64,000 nt of DNA from DATFVA01 sp963721075 (GTDB lineage: Bacteria; Bacteroidota; Ignavibacteria; Ignavibacteriales; Ignavibacteriaceae). Position numbers and translations under genes: made by a program. Shown here piece after piece: positions 17,088 through 27,160 of this stretch (within the stretch, counting starts at the first letter, position 1; each line of letters opens with the position of its first letter). The notes beneath the pieces were generated by a model. It made no database searches. It had not been told where the DNA came from and was given only the letters and a program-made list of their open reading frames with translations. The stretch spans positions 434,001 through 498,000 of the forward strand of contig CAVRHV010000006.1 in the NCBI GenBank assembly GCA_963721075.1, in the 5' to 3' direction.

Positions 17088-18355
17088 TGAAAAAGCTCCT
17101 GTTCATAACATATTTCTGGCCGCCTTCGGGGAAAGCAACACTGCACTGGCCTCTGAGTATTATTAAATATCTACCCGCATCCGGATGGCAGCCGGAGGTA
17201 CTGACGGTCGAAAATGAGTCTTTTACACAGAAAGATGAGAGTTTACTTAAAGAAGTCGATCCGCGACTGAAGGTTTACAAATCGAGATCTCTGGAGCCTT
17301 TTAATATTTACCGGCGCTTTACCGGAAAGGAAAAAGACGAACAGCTTGTTGCTTCGGAAACAATCTCTACAGAAAATAAAAGCTTATCCCACAAGCTGTC
17401 TATCTGGATACGTATGAATATTTTCGTCCCTGATGCAAGGATAGGCTGGTATTTATCTGCAGTAAAAAAAGGTAAAGAGATATTAACGGAAGGTGAATTT
17501 TCGGCCATAGTGACTATAGGCCCTCCCCATAGTACTCACCTTATAGGTATGAAGCTCAGCAAGGAAAGTTCTATTCCACATATTCCTGTCCTGATCGATC
17601 CATGGGTGGATATCATCTATTATCGTAATTTTAAGCGAACTTCCCCGACCCTTGCACTGGATAATCATCTTGAGAAGTCAGTTATGATGAATGCCTCTTC
17701 GGTTGTCTTCGTAACAAAGACGACTATGGATGATTATCGAAAAAAATATCCTTCTATAAAAGATAAATCGAACGTTCTGTACTGGGGTTATAATGAAGAT
17801 GACTTCGAGGGAGTGGAGCCGGAAAGCAATAACAAGAACTTTAAGCTCTTGATACACGCCGGGAACATATTCGATTATCAGAACCCGCCGCGTTTGTGGG
17901 AAAGATTAAAAGAGATGACTTCTATAGAAGATATAAGGATTAAATTTATAGGGACTGTTAGTCCTGTTATAAAAAATGAAATTGAAAAGACCGGACTTAC
18001 CCAAAAGACTGATTTTGCAGGGTTTCTCCCCTACAAAGAAATGTTAAGTAACCTGATGAAAGCAGATTACCTGCTGGTCTGTGCAACTGAAAAAAGACAT
18101 GTACCTGGAAAATTATTTGAATACCTCAGGACAGGTAAACCGATTTTAGCTTTCGGCGATGATAATGAAGAAGTTAAGAACATTCTGGAGAAAACAAACA
18201 GCGGGATGATCTTCAGATACGATGAAGACCCAAAAGAATTTTTTGAAAAGGCAGATTCTTTTAATACCGATTTACAGGCCGTAAAAGAGTTTGACCGCAG
18301 AAACATCGCAGCAAAGTTTGGCGATATACTTGATCATCAGTTGAAGGACAGATAA
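17087..18355 (+). CDS. GT4-family glycosyltransferase
   Basis: A 422-residue GT-B fold glycosyltransferase. N-terminal KLLFITYFWPPSGKA is the usual opening of WcaI/WbuB-type GT4 enzymes. The C-terminal sugar-nucleotide domain includes LLIHAGNIFDYQNPP, FAGFLPYKEMLSNLMKADYLL and the E-x7-E-like stretch PGKLFEYLRTGKPILAFG. It probably adds a sugar during surface polysaccharide synthesis. Coupled to the preceding methyltransferase and convergent with the lipoprotein remnant, with a bidirectional-looking terminator between. Confidence 0.88.
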   Translation: MKKLLFITYFWPPSGKATLHWPLSIIKYLPASGWQPEVLTVENESFTQKDESLLKEVDPRLKVYKSRSLEPFNIYRRFTGKEKDEQLVASETISTENKSLSHKLSIWIRMNIFVPDARIGWYLSAVKKGKEILTEGEFSAIVTIGPPHSTHLIGMKLSKESSIPHIPVLIDPWVDIIYYRNFKRTSPTLALDNHLEKSVMMNASSVVFVTKTTMDDYRKKYPSIKDKSNVLYWGYNEDDFEGVEPESNNKNFKLLIHAGNIFDYQNPPRLWERLKEMTSIEDIRIKFIGTVSPVIKNEIEKTGLTQKTDFAGFLPYKEMLSNLMKADYLLVCATEKRHVPGKLFEYLRTGKPILAFGDDNEEVKNILEKTNSGMIFRYDEDPKEFFEKADSFNTDLQAVKEFDRRNIAAKFGDILDHQLKDR

Positions 18356-18443
18356 TATCAAAATAATCTCATTTCCTTCTTCCAATCCCCATTCGCTGTA
18401 ACCTTTTTCCTCTCCATCACCCCAAACCTTTTTTCCCCTATCA

Positions 18444-18470
18444 ATAAAAAACCCCGCCGATCGACGGGGT
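18444..18470 (-). terminator. Terminator between convergent genes
   Basis: ACCCCG / CGGGGT arms (18451-18470) around a short CGATCG-containing loop. On the minus strand a TTTTTTATT tract follows directly, so it serves the minus-strand gene best. On the plus strand a weaker T-run follows after several bases. Confidence 0.75.
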
Positions 18471-18499
18471 GAAAACCTTTTTTATTAAAAATTATTTTG

Positions 18500-19808
18500 T
18501 CAATGTTTTATTATGACCCCGATCATTGCTGACCAATTTACATCCAGATTACCGGTATAATAAATACGATATTGACCATTTATCTTTCCAAAGAATGGAT
18601 AAGTAATTCTGGCACACCAATTATTGTGAACCTCATTGATATCAAAAAAAGGATTTCCAGGATCTTTATTCCAGTTTATCCCATCAGTTGAATAAGCCAT
18701 TCCTAAATCTGTCCCCTGACCGCCACATTAACATAGATCATCTTAAACTGACCATTTTCATTAATGACAGAAGGGACCTAAAATTCCTGTTCCTTCCCAG
18801 GATTCAACCGGGCTTCAGAATAGGGTTATTACCAGATTTGGTGAAGTTTATTCCATCCTGAGATACTGCAACTCTGATATCATAATACTGGATATTGCTT
18901 GATCGTAGTAATATAAATAATATGTTCCATCATTTTTAACTATCATCGACCTATAATTATTTTTCCTTCATTCCTGATCGGCATAGAACGGGTTCGGGAT
19001 ATCTTGTCCAGTTTATACCATCTGCTGAGGTAGCCAGTCCAATATGCCACATTCCGTATTCATCAGCAAAACCTGTATAATACATCTTATATTCATTCCC
19101 GTCTTTAATTACGACGTACCCGCAGACCGAATGAGAATCCCATGTATAAGTGTTGCGTTGCACTAAAAACCGGATCCATTATATCCCAGCTGCCAGTTAA
19201 TTCCATCTGTGCGAAACGGCATACCAGATATTTGACACAGCTGAATTATACAAGCTGGTAAGCCACATCTTATACATTCCATCTTCATAGAGGATTCTGG
19301 GAAAAGTTACTGCATTTGGGTTATCAGGAATTATTGCCTGAGAAATAATAGGATTGTATTGATAGTCAACCCAGCTATTATCTGGCGGTACGCCCCAGTT
19401 AACATAAATATAAATATTTCCATACCCTGCTCCAGTGGGTTCCAGCGTCAGGTAAACCTGAGTGGTTATACCAGCGAGAATATTTACATCCGCTTCACCG
19501 GTGTAAACAACTGTATTTTGTTCATCAGCTGCATCAACTTTAAGGTGCCAGCCTCCCGCGGCCACATCACTAAAGGTTATATCTGCTGTCGTATCTGAAA
19601 GCAAATTTAGTGAACCGTTAAGTGTGTCAAAGTTTTCCCTCGTAAGGTAAGCTGTAACACTCACAACATTATCCGGTTTATGAACCCGATCTATATTAAG
19701 CGCTATACCTCCTTGTTGATTCTCATCAGGAGATACAGGAGCGTTACTTTTACAGCTATTAAATAATAGCGCTAAGCATATGATGAAAAGAAAAAAGAGC
19801 TTTTTCAT
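18500..19808 (-). pseudogene. Lipoprotein with beta-propeller (GH43-like) repeats, degraded copy
   Basis: This is the paralogue of the intact gene at 19863. The start is good: lipoprotein signal MKKLFFLFIICLALLFNSC, an Ig-like N-terminal domain, then a propeller. The frame breaks near 19200 (a one-base removal continues S-T-D-G-I-N-W) and again between about 19140 and 19190. Many stops fall in 18700-18957, where only blade fragments such as YKMYYTGFADEYGMWHIGLA and AYSTDGINW are readable. The last blade resumes and ends at 18500. The density of defects next to an intact sister copy suggests real decay, although assembly error cannot be excluded. Confidence 0.75.
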
Positions 19809-19862
19809 TATTAAACCCCATCTAATTTATTTTAAGTATCTCTTATTTTTTCTAGCAAATAA

Positions 19863-21164
19863 TTAGTGTGTCGCAACACCCAGTTGTAATACATTATTAT
19901 AATCTGTTCCCGTGTAATAGAGACGATATTGATCATTCAGTTTAACGCAAAATGGATAGCTTACCTTGTAAGTCCATCCATTATGCACATCTGAAGTTGT
20001 AAAAAATGGGTTTCCCTGGTCTTTAGTCCAGTTTATCCCATCAGATGAATATGCCATACCTACGGCACTGTGCACTCCATTGCCATATACCATTTTAAGA
20101 CTATTATTCACTTCTATTATAGAAGGATACAAAATACTATTGCCCTCCCAGTATTGATTGGGCACCAAAACAGGGTTACTGGAATATCTGGTCCAGTTTA
20201 TTCCATCAGTTGAGGTTGCAAGATTGATAACAAATTCATAATTATTGGCTGGGGCTGAATCATAGTACATATAATATGTCCCATCCTTTTTAACCATCCC
20301 GTGGACTCCCATAAAATATTCCGAATAATTTGCCAGTAGAACGGGATCCGGATATTTTGTCCAGTTTATTCCATCGGTAGAGGTAGCCAGTCCAATCTGT
20401 CTCATCCCATACATAGGATGATCACTTGTTCCAATATAATATAGCCTATAAATTCCATCTTCCTTGTAGACGTATCCCATTCCCACAGTGTAACTGTCCC
20501 AGGTACCCGGGGCCCCAGCTGTGAGCACTGGATTTGAAGATGCCAGGTGCCATGAAATACCATCGGGTGATTCGGCATAGCTAATATCCCCATATCCTGA
20601 ATAGTACAGATTCATGAACCACATTTTATATTTATTCTCATCGTACATAATCTGCGCCTGACTTACACCTAAGGTAAAATACGGAATCTGATTTACCCGG
20701 AATATTGGATTATTTCCATAATCTACCCAGTTGGTATTAGCAGGTACTCCCCAGTTGACGTATATATAAATATTGCCAAATCCCGCTCCTGTCGGTTCAA
20801 GAGTGAGGTATACATCTGTTGTTATTCCCGCGAGAATATTTACATCTGCTTCTCCGGTATATACCACAGTATTTTGTTCATCTGCAGCCTCAACTTTAAG
20901 ATGCCAGCCTCCTGCCGCTATATCATTAAAAGTTATGTCAGCAGTTGTATCAGATTGCAGGCTAAGTGTACCACTCAGGGTGTCAAAGTTTTCCCTGGTT
21001 AGAGAAGCCTTAACACTTACTACATTAGCAGGTTTATGAATTCTATCGATATTAAGAGAGATACTACCCTGCTGAGAATCTTCCGGTGCAATGGGTATAT
21101 CTGATGAGCAACTATTTAAAATAAGCGAAAAAGAAAAGATTAAGAAAGGCACGATCTTTTTCAT
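19863..21164 (-). CDS. Lipoprotein with Ig-like domain and five-bladed-type beta-propeller
   Basis: About 433 residues from the ATG at 21164. Signal peptide with lipobox-like LILNSC; an Ig-like domain (about 30-130) ending TDVYLTLEPTGAG; then repeated blades of the form YRLYYIG...IGLATSTDGINWTKYPDPVL, seen four to five times. This is the pattern of the GH43/GH32/GH130 propeller superfamily. I could not identify the acid/base triad, so carbohydrate binding or hydrolysis is only inferred. The start at MKK is chosen because the paralogue at 19808 starts the same way. It lies between polysaccharide genes and is probably an outer-surface or periplasmic lipoprotein. Confidence 0.75.
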   Translation of the reverse strand: MKKIVPFLIFSFSLILNSCSSDIPIAPEDSQQGSISLNIDRIHKPANVVSVKASLTRENFDTLSGTLSLQSDTTADITFNDIAAGGWHLKVEAADEQNTVVYTGEADVNILAGITTDVYLTLEPTGAGFGNIYIYVNWGVPANTNWVDYGNNPIFRVNQIPYFTLGVSQAQIMYDENKYKMWFMNLYYSGYGDISYAESPDGISWHLASSNPVLTAGAPGTWDSYTVGMGYVYKEDGIYRLYYIGTSDHPMYGMRQIGLATSTDGINWTKYPDPVLLANYSEYFMGVHGMVKKDGTYYMYYDSAPANNYEFVINLATSTDGINWTRYSSNPVLVPNQYWEGNSILYPSIIEVNNSLKMVYGNGVHSAVGMAYSSDGINWTKDQGNPFFTTSDVHNGWTYKVSYPFCVKLNDQYRLYYTGTDYNNVLQLGVATH

Positions 21165-21291
21165 TCGGGGCCCCAACCGCCTGTTGTGAAATATAATTTT
21201 GATGTAAAAAGAATTTTGTTATAATTCTTGTTAAAAGCAACATTTTTTATTTAATCAGGCCTCAATTCCCTTTAATTTTCCGTTTTTTTCG

Positions 21292-22275
21292 TTACCAATA
21301 ATATTCTTTATACTTGCTGTAATACCCGACCGTTTTTTCGATGCCTTCCTTTAAATTGTATTTTGCTGACCATCCTAAAAGCTTAGTAATTTTAGTGATA
21401 TCGGTGATATAATCCCCTGTTTCAACATTCAGATATTCAGACGGCCACGGAACTTTATTAATTTTACCTTTCCCTACGATTTCAACAACTAACTCCACCA
21501 TTTCACCAAACCTGGTCCCGACTCCGCTGCCGATATTAAAAATTTCACCTGAAGCCTTCTCTTCCATAGCAGCCAGAATAAATGCATCAGCCAGATCATC
21601 AACAAAAATATAATCTCTTAACTGATCTCCGTTTCCAAAAATCTTTATTTCTTTATCTTCCATTGCATTACGGATAAACCAGTTGATTATGGCATATTTG
21701 CTGTGTTTCATCTGGCATCGGGGACCATAAGGGTTCGCGATTCTGAAAATTACGACGGGTATGTCATAAACTTGTTTATAATATAAATAGAGATTTTCAG
21801 CGGCAGTTTTATTTAATGCGTAAGGAGTCAAAGGCTGGAGTGGATGATTTTCATCAACTGGATTTTTTATGATTTTGCCAAACTGCAATCGCGAACCGGA
21901 GTAAAGGATTTTTGCTTTTTTATTGTTATTCCTTACCGCCTCTAATACATTTAAATGTCCAATGTAGTTTATGTCAGCATCCAGGAAAGGATTTTCAAGA
22001 CTATCATTATGACTGACCTGGGCCGCAAGATTAAAAATTACGTCAACATCGCGAACAAGTACTTTCAATGATTCTTTATCCCGAATGTCAGAAATATTTA
22101 TATTAATTTTGTTTTTATTGTTTTCTACATTAAAAAAATTTCCACCGTACGGTTGAATTAAAGAATCCAGGATAGTTACTTCTGCGCCATAATCAACCAG
22201 CTTATTTGCAATCGTACTTCCTATCATACCAAGCCCGCCGGTAATTAAAAATTTTTTACCTACAAATTTATTCAT
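21292..22275 (-). CDS. NAD-dependent epimerase/dehydratase (extended SDR)
   Basis: A 327-residue sugar-nucleotide-modifying enzyme. NAD-binding motif FLITGGLGMIGS (about 9-20); active-site Ser in LYSGSRLQFG; YxxxK catalytic pair in PYALNKTAAENL; C-terminal substrate part with GEIFNIGSGVGTRF. Resembles UDP-glucose-4-epimerase and CDP-sugar synthase-like proteins; substrate not assignable. Divergent from the glycosyltransferase at 22344 with a 68-bp AT-rich shared upstream region. Confidence 0.88.
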   Translation of the reverse strand: MNKFVGKKFLITGGLGMIGSTIANKLVDYGAEVTILDSLIQPYGGNFFNVENNKNKININISDIRDKESLKVLVRDVDVIFNLAAQVSHNDSLENPFLDADINYIGHLNVLEAVRNNNKKAKILYSGSRLQFGKIIKNPVDENHPLQPLTPYALNKTAAENLYLYYKQVYDIPVVIFRIANPYGPRCQMKHSKYAIINWFIRNAMEDKEIKIFGNGDQLRDYIFVDDLADAFILAAMEEKASGEIFNIGSGVGTRFGEMVELVVEIVGKGKINKVPWPSEYLNVETGDYITDITKITKLLGWSAKYNLKEGIEKTVGYYSKYKEYYW

Positions 22276-22343
22276 TTCACTTAATCCAATATTTTGTAAT
22301 TTTTATTTATTTATATTCGAATTCTTAAAAGAATAGTTATTAA

Positions 22344-23312
22344 ATGGATAATCAAACTCAAATATATAAATTTTGTACCATTTTTGATTCCAGTTATTTT
22401 GCTAAAGGGTTGGCACTCTATTATTCTCTCGAAAAGGTATGTGAATTTCAGTTGTATATTTTCACCCCTGACCAGGATTGCTATGATATGTTGAAACGTA
22501 AAAATTTATCTAAGGCGGTACTGATACACCTATCGGACGTTGAAGATGATGAGCTGCTGAAAATAAAAACATTAAGAGATGTGGCCGAATATTTCTGGAC
22601 AGTTAAAGCTTCCTGCATCAGGTTCCTGTTTGAAAAATACAATCCTGATATTGTTTCCTATCTGGATGCAGACATTTTTTTTTATTCTACTCCTGTGCCG
22701 ATGTTCAATGAGATGGGCGATAAATCAGTACTTATTACACCTCATAACTTTTCGCCGCAATATCAAAAAGAGATGAAGAACGGTGTATATAATGCCGGGT
22801 TCATATCATTCCGGAATGATGAATCCGGAAACAGCATCTTAAAATGGTGGGACAGGAAATGCAGAGATTGGTGTTACAGGAAAAAAGAGGATGGTAAGTT
22901 CGGAGATCAGATGTATTTAAATGATTTGTCCAAAAATGAATTTGTGCACGTTTTACAACACAAGGGATTGCTCGCAAACTGGAATGTACAGCAGTTTGAG
23001 TTTGATGTTTCGGATGGGAAGATAACCGGAATTACAGATAACAATGTGAAGTTTAATGTGATCTTTTTTCATTTTCATTACCTAAAATTCCTTAACTCGA
23101 AAGAAGTGGAACTTGGAAGAAAATACATTTCGCCGGAAGTCTATAATATTTTCTATAAGCCCTATATTAAATACCTGCTTGACTTGGTATCATTTGAGAA
23201 ACAGGGTGCTGTAAGAAATGTTATATCCTGGAAAACTCCATTAATATATATTTATAGGAAATTACTCCATACCTACAACATAATCCCTCTTGATAAACTG
23301 ACGACCGAATAG
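22344..23312 (+). CDS. GT8-like glycosyltransferase
   Basis: A 322-residue GT-A type transferase. N-terminal YKFCTIFDSSYFAKGLALYYSL is the usual GT8-like opening; the metal-binding DxD is in VSYLDADIFFYS (about 109-120). A conserved block is GVYNAGFISFRND, followed by W-W and FGDQMYLNDL. C-terminus ends in basic, aromatic residues. It is one of few plus-strand genes in this polysaccharide block. Confidence 0.8.
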   Translation: MDNQTQIYKFCTIFDSSYFAKGLALYYSLEKVCEFQLYIFTPDQDCYDMLKRKNLSKAVLIHLSDVEDDELLKIKTLRDVAEYFWTVKASCIRFLFEKYNPDIVSYLDADIFFYSTPVPMFNEMGDKSVLITPHNFSPQYQKEMKNGVYNAGFISFRNDESGNSILKWWDRKCRDWCYRKKEDGKFGDQMYLNDLSKNEFVHVLQHKGLLANWNVQQFEFDVSDGKITGITDNNVKFNVIFFHFHYLKFLNSKEVELGRKYISPEVYNIFYKPYIKYLLDLVSFEKQGAVRNVISWKTPLIYIYRKLLHTYNIIPLDKLTTE

Positions 23313-23374
23313 CTGATCAGGCTATTGATGAGATTAACTTTTATATCCCGGCATATATACGGCGAGATGAGAAT

Positions 23375-24106
23375 TTATTCTGATTTTTTTCTGACCAGAA
23401 TGATGTTATTATTATAAAGACTATTTTTATTCGGAAAGATTGCTGAAATTATTATTCCCAGAACAGTGAAAGGGGCAATAAACAGCATATTAATTATAAC
23501 GTTTAGATATTTGTTTTTAGTATAAAGAATGTAGTAAATATAAAGGTTCCAATACTGAAAGACAGTCTCAAGAAATTTAGTGCTCTTTTTTAGCTTAATA
23601 ACCTCAAAACCCTGTTTCTCCAGCAGGAACCTTATTCCGTAGCTGGAATATCTTCCAAAATCATAAGGAATTTCATGTTCATCCCAAGCGAAAGGAACAG
23701 TAAATAATCCGGCCCCTCCCTTTTTCAAAACTCTCGAAAACTCTCTGAGTACCCCTTCCAGGTCAAAAATATGCTCAAAGACCTCGCTGCAGAATACTGA
23801 ATCAAATATTTCATTTTTAAAGGGCAGATGACTTCCATCGAAATATATGTCAATCTGTTCATTTTCATGTGAATGTCCTTTATTTATTACATCTACTCCC
23901 ACATATTTATCAACTTTAAAATATTCTCTATATGGTTTCACCCCGCATCCAAAATCGAGCAGATATCCCCGTAACTCGGCAGCATTTTCTTTGATTCCTT
24001 TCAGTAACCCTTTTCTTACAAAATAGAATGGGTTAATTAAGATGGAGATTAATCCCGAGTTAAAAAGCTGTTTTTTATATATTTTAGTTGTAAGTGACGA
24101 TTTCAT
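23375..24106 (-). CDS. Methyltransferase type 11 with C-terminal membrane segments
   Basis: A 243-residue protein. SAM motif I is YLLDFGCGVKPYREYF (about 49-64); DSVFCSEVFEHIFDLEGVL and GGAGLFTVPFAWDEHEIPYDF are characteristic of the type 11 group in polysaccharide loci. Two hydrophobic segments near the C-terminus (about 185-225) suggest membrane association. Substrate unknown. It lies 65 bp after the kinase-like/methyltransferase gene. Confidence 0.82.
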   Translation of the reverse strand: MKSSLTTKIYKKQLFNSGLISILINPFYFVRKGLLKGIKENAAELRGYLLDFGCGVKPYREYFKVDKYVGVDVINKGHSHENEQIDIYFDGSHLPFKNEIFDSVFCSEVFEHIFDLEGVLREFSRVLKKGGAGLFTVPFAWDEHEIPYDFGRYSSYGIRFLLEKQGFEVIKLKKSTKFLETVFQYWNLYIYYILYTKNKYLNVIINMLFIAPFTVLGIIISAIFPNKNSLYNNNIILVRKKSE

Positions 24107-24171
24107 TAATGTTTACACCTTCCGGAGGAGTTCACAAACTACCCTGATCCGGCATCATATCCGCAAAATAT

Positions 24172-25614
24172 TTATCCATCATATTTTTCACCTATCAGCA
24201 AAATTCTGCTACCGTCTTTTTCACTGGGAAATTCGGCGAGAAGCTTGAAATATTTTTTAAAATGTTCTCTGAACCAATCCAGGTTGTACCATTCGGGAAC
24301 CACACCTCTTCTTAATCCGAGCGGCATAAATTCAATGAAAAGATATCTGGTGGTATACCCGGAAAGTGCTTCAAAAATATTTTCTATGGGTGTTTTACGG
24401 GTCAGAATTAAATGATGAGCTAAAGCAAGTGCAAGAACTGCCTCTGATTTGAACCTTACGAATACAGAATTGCTTTCAGAATAATAAAGACTTTGATAAA
24501 CGGGACTCAAAAAATCCAGCAGGACGGGATAAATTCTGCCCGATTCATTTTTTGCCCGTTGATACATTATATCAACAGCCCTCTCATCTATGTCCGAGCA
24601 TACAACAACATCTAAAGTTTCTCCCAGTTCCAGGGATAACAATCCCTGATTTCCCGCTATCTCAAATACATTTCTGATATTTAATTTTTTAATCTGATTA
24701 ACTATCAGTCCGAATCTGCTGCCTTCTGCAAAAAGTTCATCCCGGGAGAGATTGGAGTGATATTCACCCCATTCCGTAATTACCGAAGGGGGGTTAATTC
24801 TTTTTATTTTTCTTTCAAGACTGTTAAAATTTGTATTATTATTCGGAATTAATCCGGCTTTCGAAAGAACCATAAGTATTCTCAAAAGTTTTCTTTTAGG
24901 TTTTACCTTTTTAACAATAAGGATCTCATCTACTTTAAATTTCTGCAGGTTTCTTAGCAACCTTAAATAATAGAAAAACCTTTCCAGATACTTTGACGGC
25001 AGCAGACGAGCGAGGGAATACCGGTATATAAAAAATTCATAGTCCTTTGTATTTGTATACTTGCCATCATTTATTAAAAACTGTTTTGAAAGGACAGAAT
25101 TTCCTTTTGACCACATATAGAGCGGATAAAGATAAAACTCTCTGAAGTTATCTTTGCCGGTCCAGTATTTTTTAGTTGTCTTCCTAGCAAAACTTCCAAT
25201 ATCCACATATTTCGGAGCTGAGTGATGGAATAAAATATTGTAGGCATGTGAATCTCTGGTTTCAAAGTTATACCTGTCGAGAATTTTATTAACCTTAATC
25301 ACTAAAAAGGCAGCATCCTTCAGCATATTGAATGACCATTCGGTTGGGTATGTAACTACATCGATCATCTCATGCTCCAGTACCAAATCAAAACCTTCGA
25401 GCTTAATATCTGCAATAGTTGTACGAGGGATTAAGTTTGCATTATTAAGGTCATCCATAACTCCCGCCTCAAATAAATATAATACTTTCTCTTTTTCTGT
25501 ATTATTAATTGCTCTGAAAATTCTGTTATTATATTTAAAGAGGAATCCCATCGGATCAATATTTATTCCGACATTTTTCTCTATCTGGTCTTTACGTAGT
25601 ACTGTTTGTTCCAA
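24172..25614 (-). CDS. Two-domain protein: kinase-like N-terminus and methyltransferase-like C-terminus
   Basis: A 480-residue protein. The N-terminal half contains TRDSHAYNILF and, 5 residues on, KYVDIGSF: the D-x4-N catalytic loop and a D-x-G metal motif spaced as in protein-kinase-like folds. The C-terminal half (about 270-475) has a methyltransferase-like motif I, NVFEIAGNQGLLSLEL, followed by VVCSDIDERAVDIMY. The composition recalls WbdD, a kinase-methyltransferase that caps O-antigen chains, although the domain order is reversed here; NoeA-like methyltransferases are an alternative comparison. The context, next to a flippase and methyltransferases, supports a polysaccharide role. Confidence 0.6.
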   Translation of the reverse strand: MEQTVLRKDQIEKNVGINIDPMGFLFKYNNRIFRAINNTEKEKVLYLFEAGVMDDLNNANLIPRTTIADIKLEGFDLVLEHEMIDVVTYPTEWSFNMLKDAAFLVIKVNKILDRYNFETRDSHAYNILFHHSAPKYVDIGSFARKTTKKYWTGKDNFREFYLYPLYMWSKGNSVLSKQFLINDGKYTNTKDYEFFIYRYSLARLLPSKYLERFFYYLRLLRNLQKFKVDEILIVKKVKPKRKLLRILMVLSKAGLIPNNNTNFNSLERKIKRINPPSVITEWGEYHSNLSRDELFAEGSRFGLIVNQIKKLNIRNVFEIAGNQGLLSLELGETLDVVVCSDIDERAVDIMYQRAKNESGRIYPVLLDFLSPVYQSLYYSESNSVFVRFKSEAVLALALAHHLILTRKTPIENIFEALSGYTTRYLFIEFMPLGLRRGVVPEWYNLDWFREHFKKYFKLLAEFPSEKDGSRILLIGEKYDG

Positions 25615-25632
25615 TGTTTGTCCTTCAACTTT

Positions 25633-27148
25633 TTATTGTTCTGATTCCGAGTTTTTTCCCGAGGTTTTCTCCATATCCAGGTTTATTTTCCATTTCATGG
25701 GATTCCACCATTTTTTGATCGCTCCTAAAATCGACATTAATTCTTTCCTGGTGAAATATCCTGATAAAATTATTATGAATGGGAAAAGAATAATTAACAC
25801 TAATTTTAAGAATATCCTTAATAAAATGCTGAGATCGCTGAGGTAAAATGAACCAAGGAAAACCAGGATCCCTATGATATATAGTTTTAGGATTTTTAAA
25901 TATTCATAAGGAATTTTATAATATTTATTCGAGGCAATGTTCGACAGCAGATCAAGTAAGGCAAATGCAATAACTGTATTTATCGCTGCCCCAACCATTC
26001 CATATACCGGGATCAGCCAGAAATTCAATCCAATATTAATACCCGCACAAAGCAATGTAATATATGCAACGAATTGATTATTTCCTGTTAGATACATACC
26101 AAAGGATGAGACCATGCTTATCCCGTATATAATATATGCAAGAACAATCAGAGGGACAACTGCTAAGCCGGATAATATGATGCACGCTGCGCAAAAAGTT
26201 CAACCAGTTCTTTACCGTAAACTGATAGCGCAAATCCGCTCCAAATAAGAAAAAAAGTTACGTAAGTTTTAAGTTTTTTATAATATTCTTTGTCACCTTC
26301 CTGCTTATATAATCTGTAAGCTAACGGCATTACGGTCAGTCCGAATGGCATTATAACAAACATATTAATAACCCCGGCAACTCTGTAGCCTAATTCATAT
26401 AACCCCAATTGGGTATCGTCTGAAAGGAATTTAATTATGAACCTGTCGCTTCCGTTTAGAAGGTTTATAGCCATTGCACTGAAAATCAAAGGGAATCCGA
26501 ACTTCAGCGCTTCCCCTATAATATTAAATTCAATTTTAACTTTAATCTGAGTGAGGATTCTGGGAATGACAATAATAGCCTGAACAACTTCTCCTATTAG
26601 CTGTGAATAAAGAACACCGTCGATTTTTAATCCCTTTACTACGAGAAGATAAATGCTTAATGCTACTACGACAATAACTTTTATAATTGAGGAGACTGTA
26701 TACAGGATCGAATTATCATCGGCTCTCAGTTTACTCAGTAATAAGTTATTAAAAGCGTTATAGCGATGATAAATATGGCAATGTTCAGGAAGGGTCTGTA
26801 TAGTAGCTTATCTCCAAACAATCCCGCAAATTTGTAAAAATAATTTTGTAACAACTATAAAAATGCCAAGATTAAGAACAGCAGGATTAATGTAAAGAGG
26901 ATTGATTTGATTTTTGATTTGAATTCAATGGAATTATTAAATCTTATAATTGCCAGATTCTGACCAAGAATTAACGATTGTGAGCACAGAACAATGACTA
27001 CAAGTATTAGTCCCAGTCTTCCATATTCACCCACAGAGAAATAACTGGTATAAATCGGAAGAAGGATAACCCCTGAAGCTTTGGATACAACATTACTTAT
27101 ACTGTAAACAAATGAATGTTTAATTAAATATTTTAATTTATCGAGCAT
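25633..27148 (-). pseudogene. Polysaccharide flippase (Wzx/MATE-like), multiply frameshifted
   Basis: Together the frames describe a roughly 500-residue, multi-helix lipid-linked oligosaccharide flippase. N-terminus HSFVYSISNVVSKASGVILL (27148 to about 26855); middle helices (for example GEALKFGFPLIFSAMAINLL) between about 26750 and 26163; and the C-terminal helices from about 26155 to 25633. At least three shifts are needed in 26750-26860 and one near 26160 (YYPA to VVPLIVLAYIIYGIS). Because flippases are usually essential for export of the locus product, assembly error or recent loss should both be considered. Eighteen bp separate it from the kinase-like gene. Confidence 0.8.
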
Positions 27149-27160
27149 TAAAACTAATCT

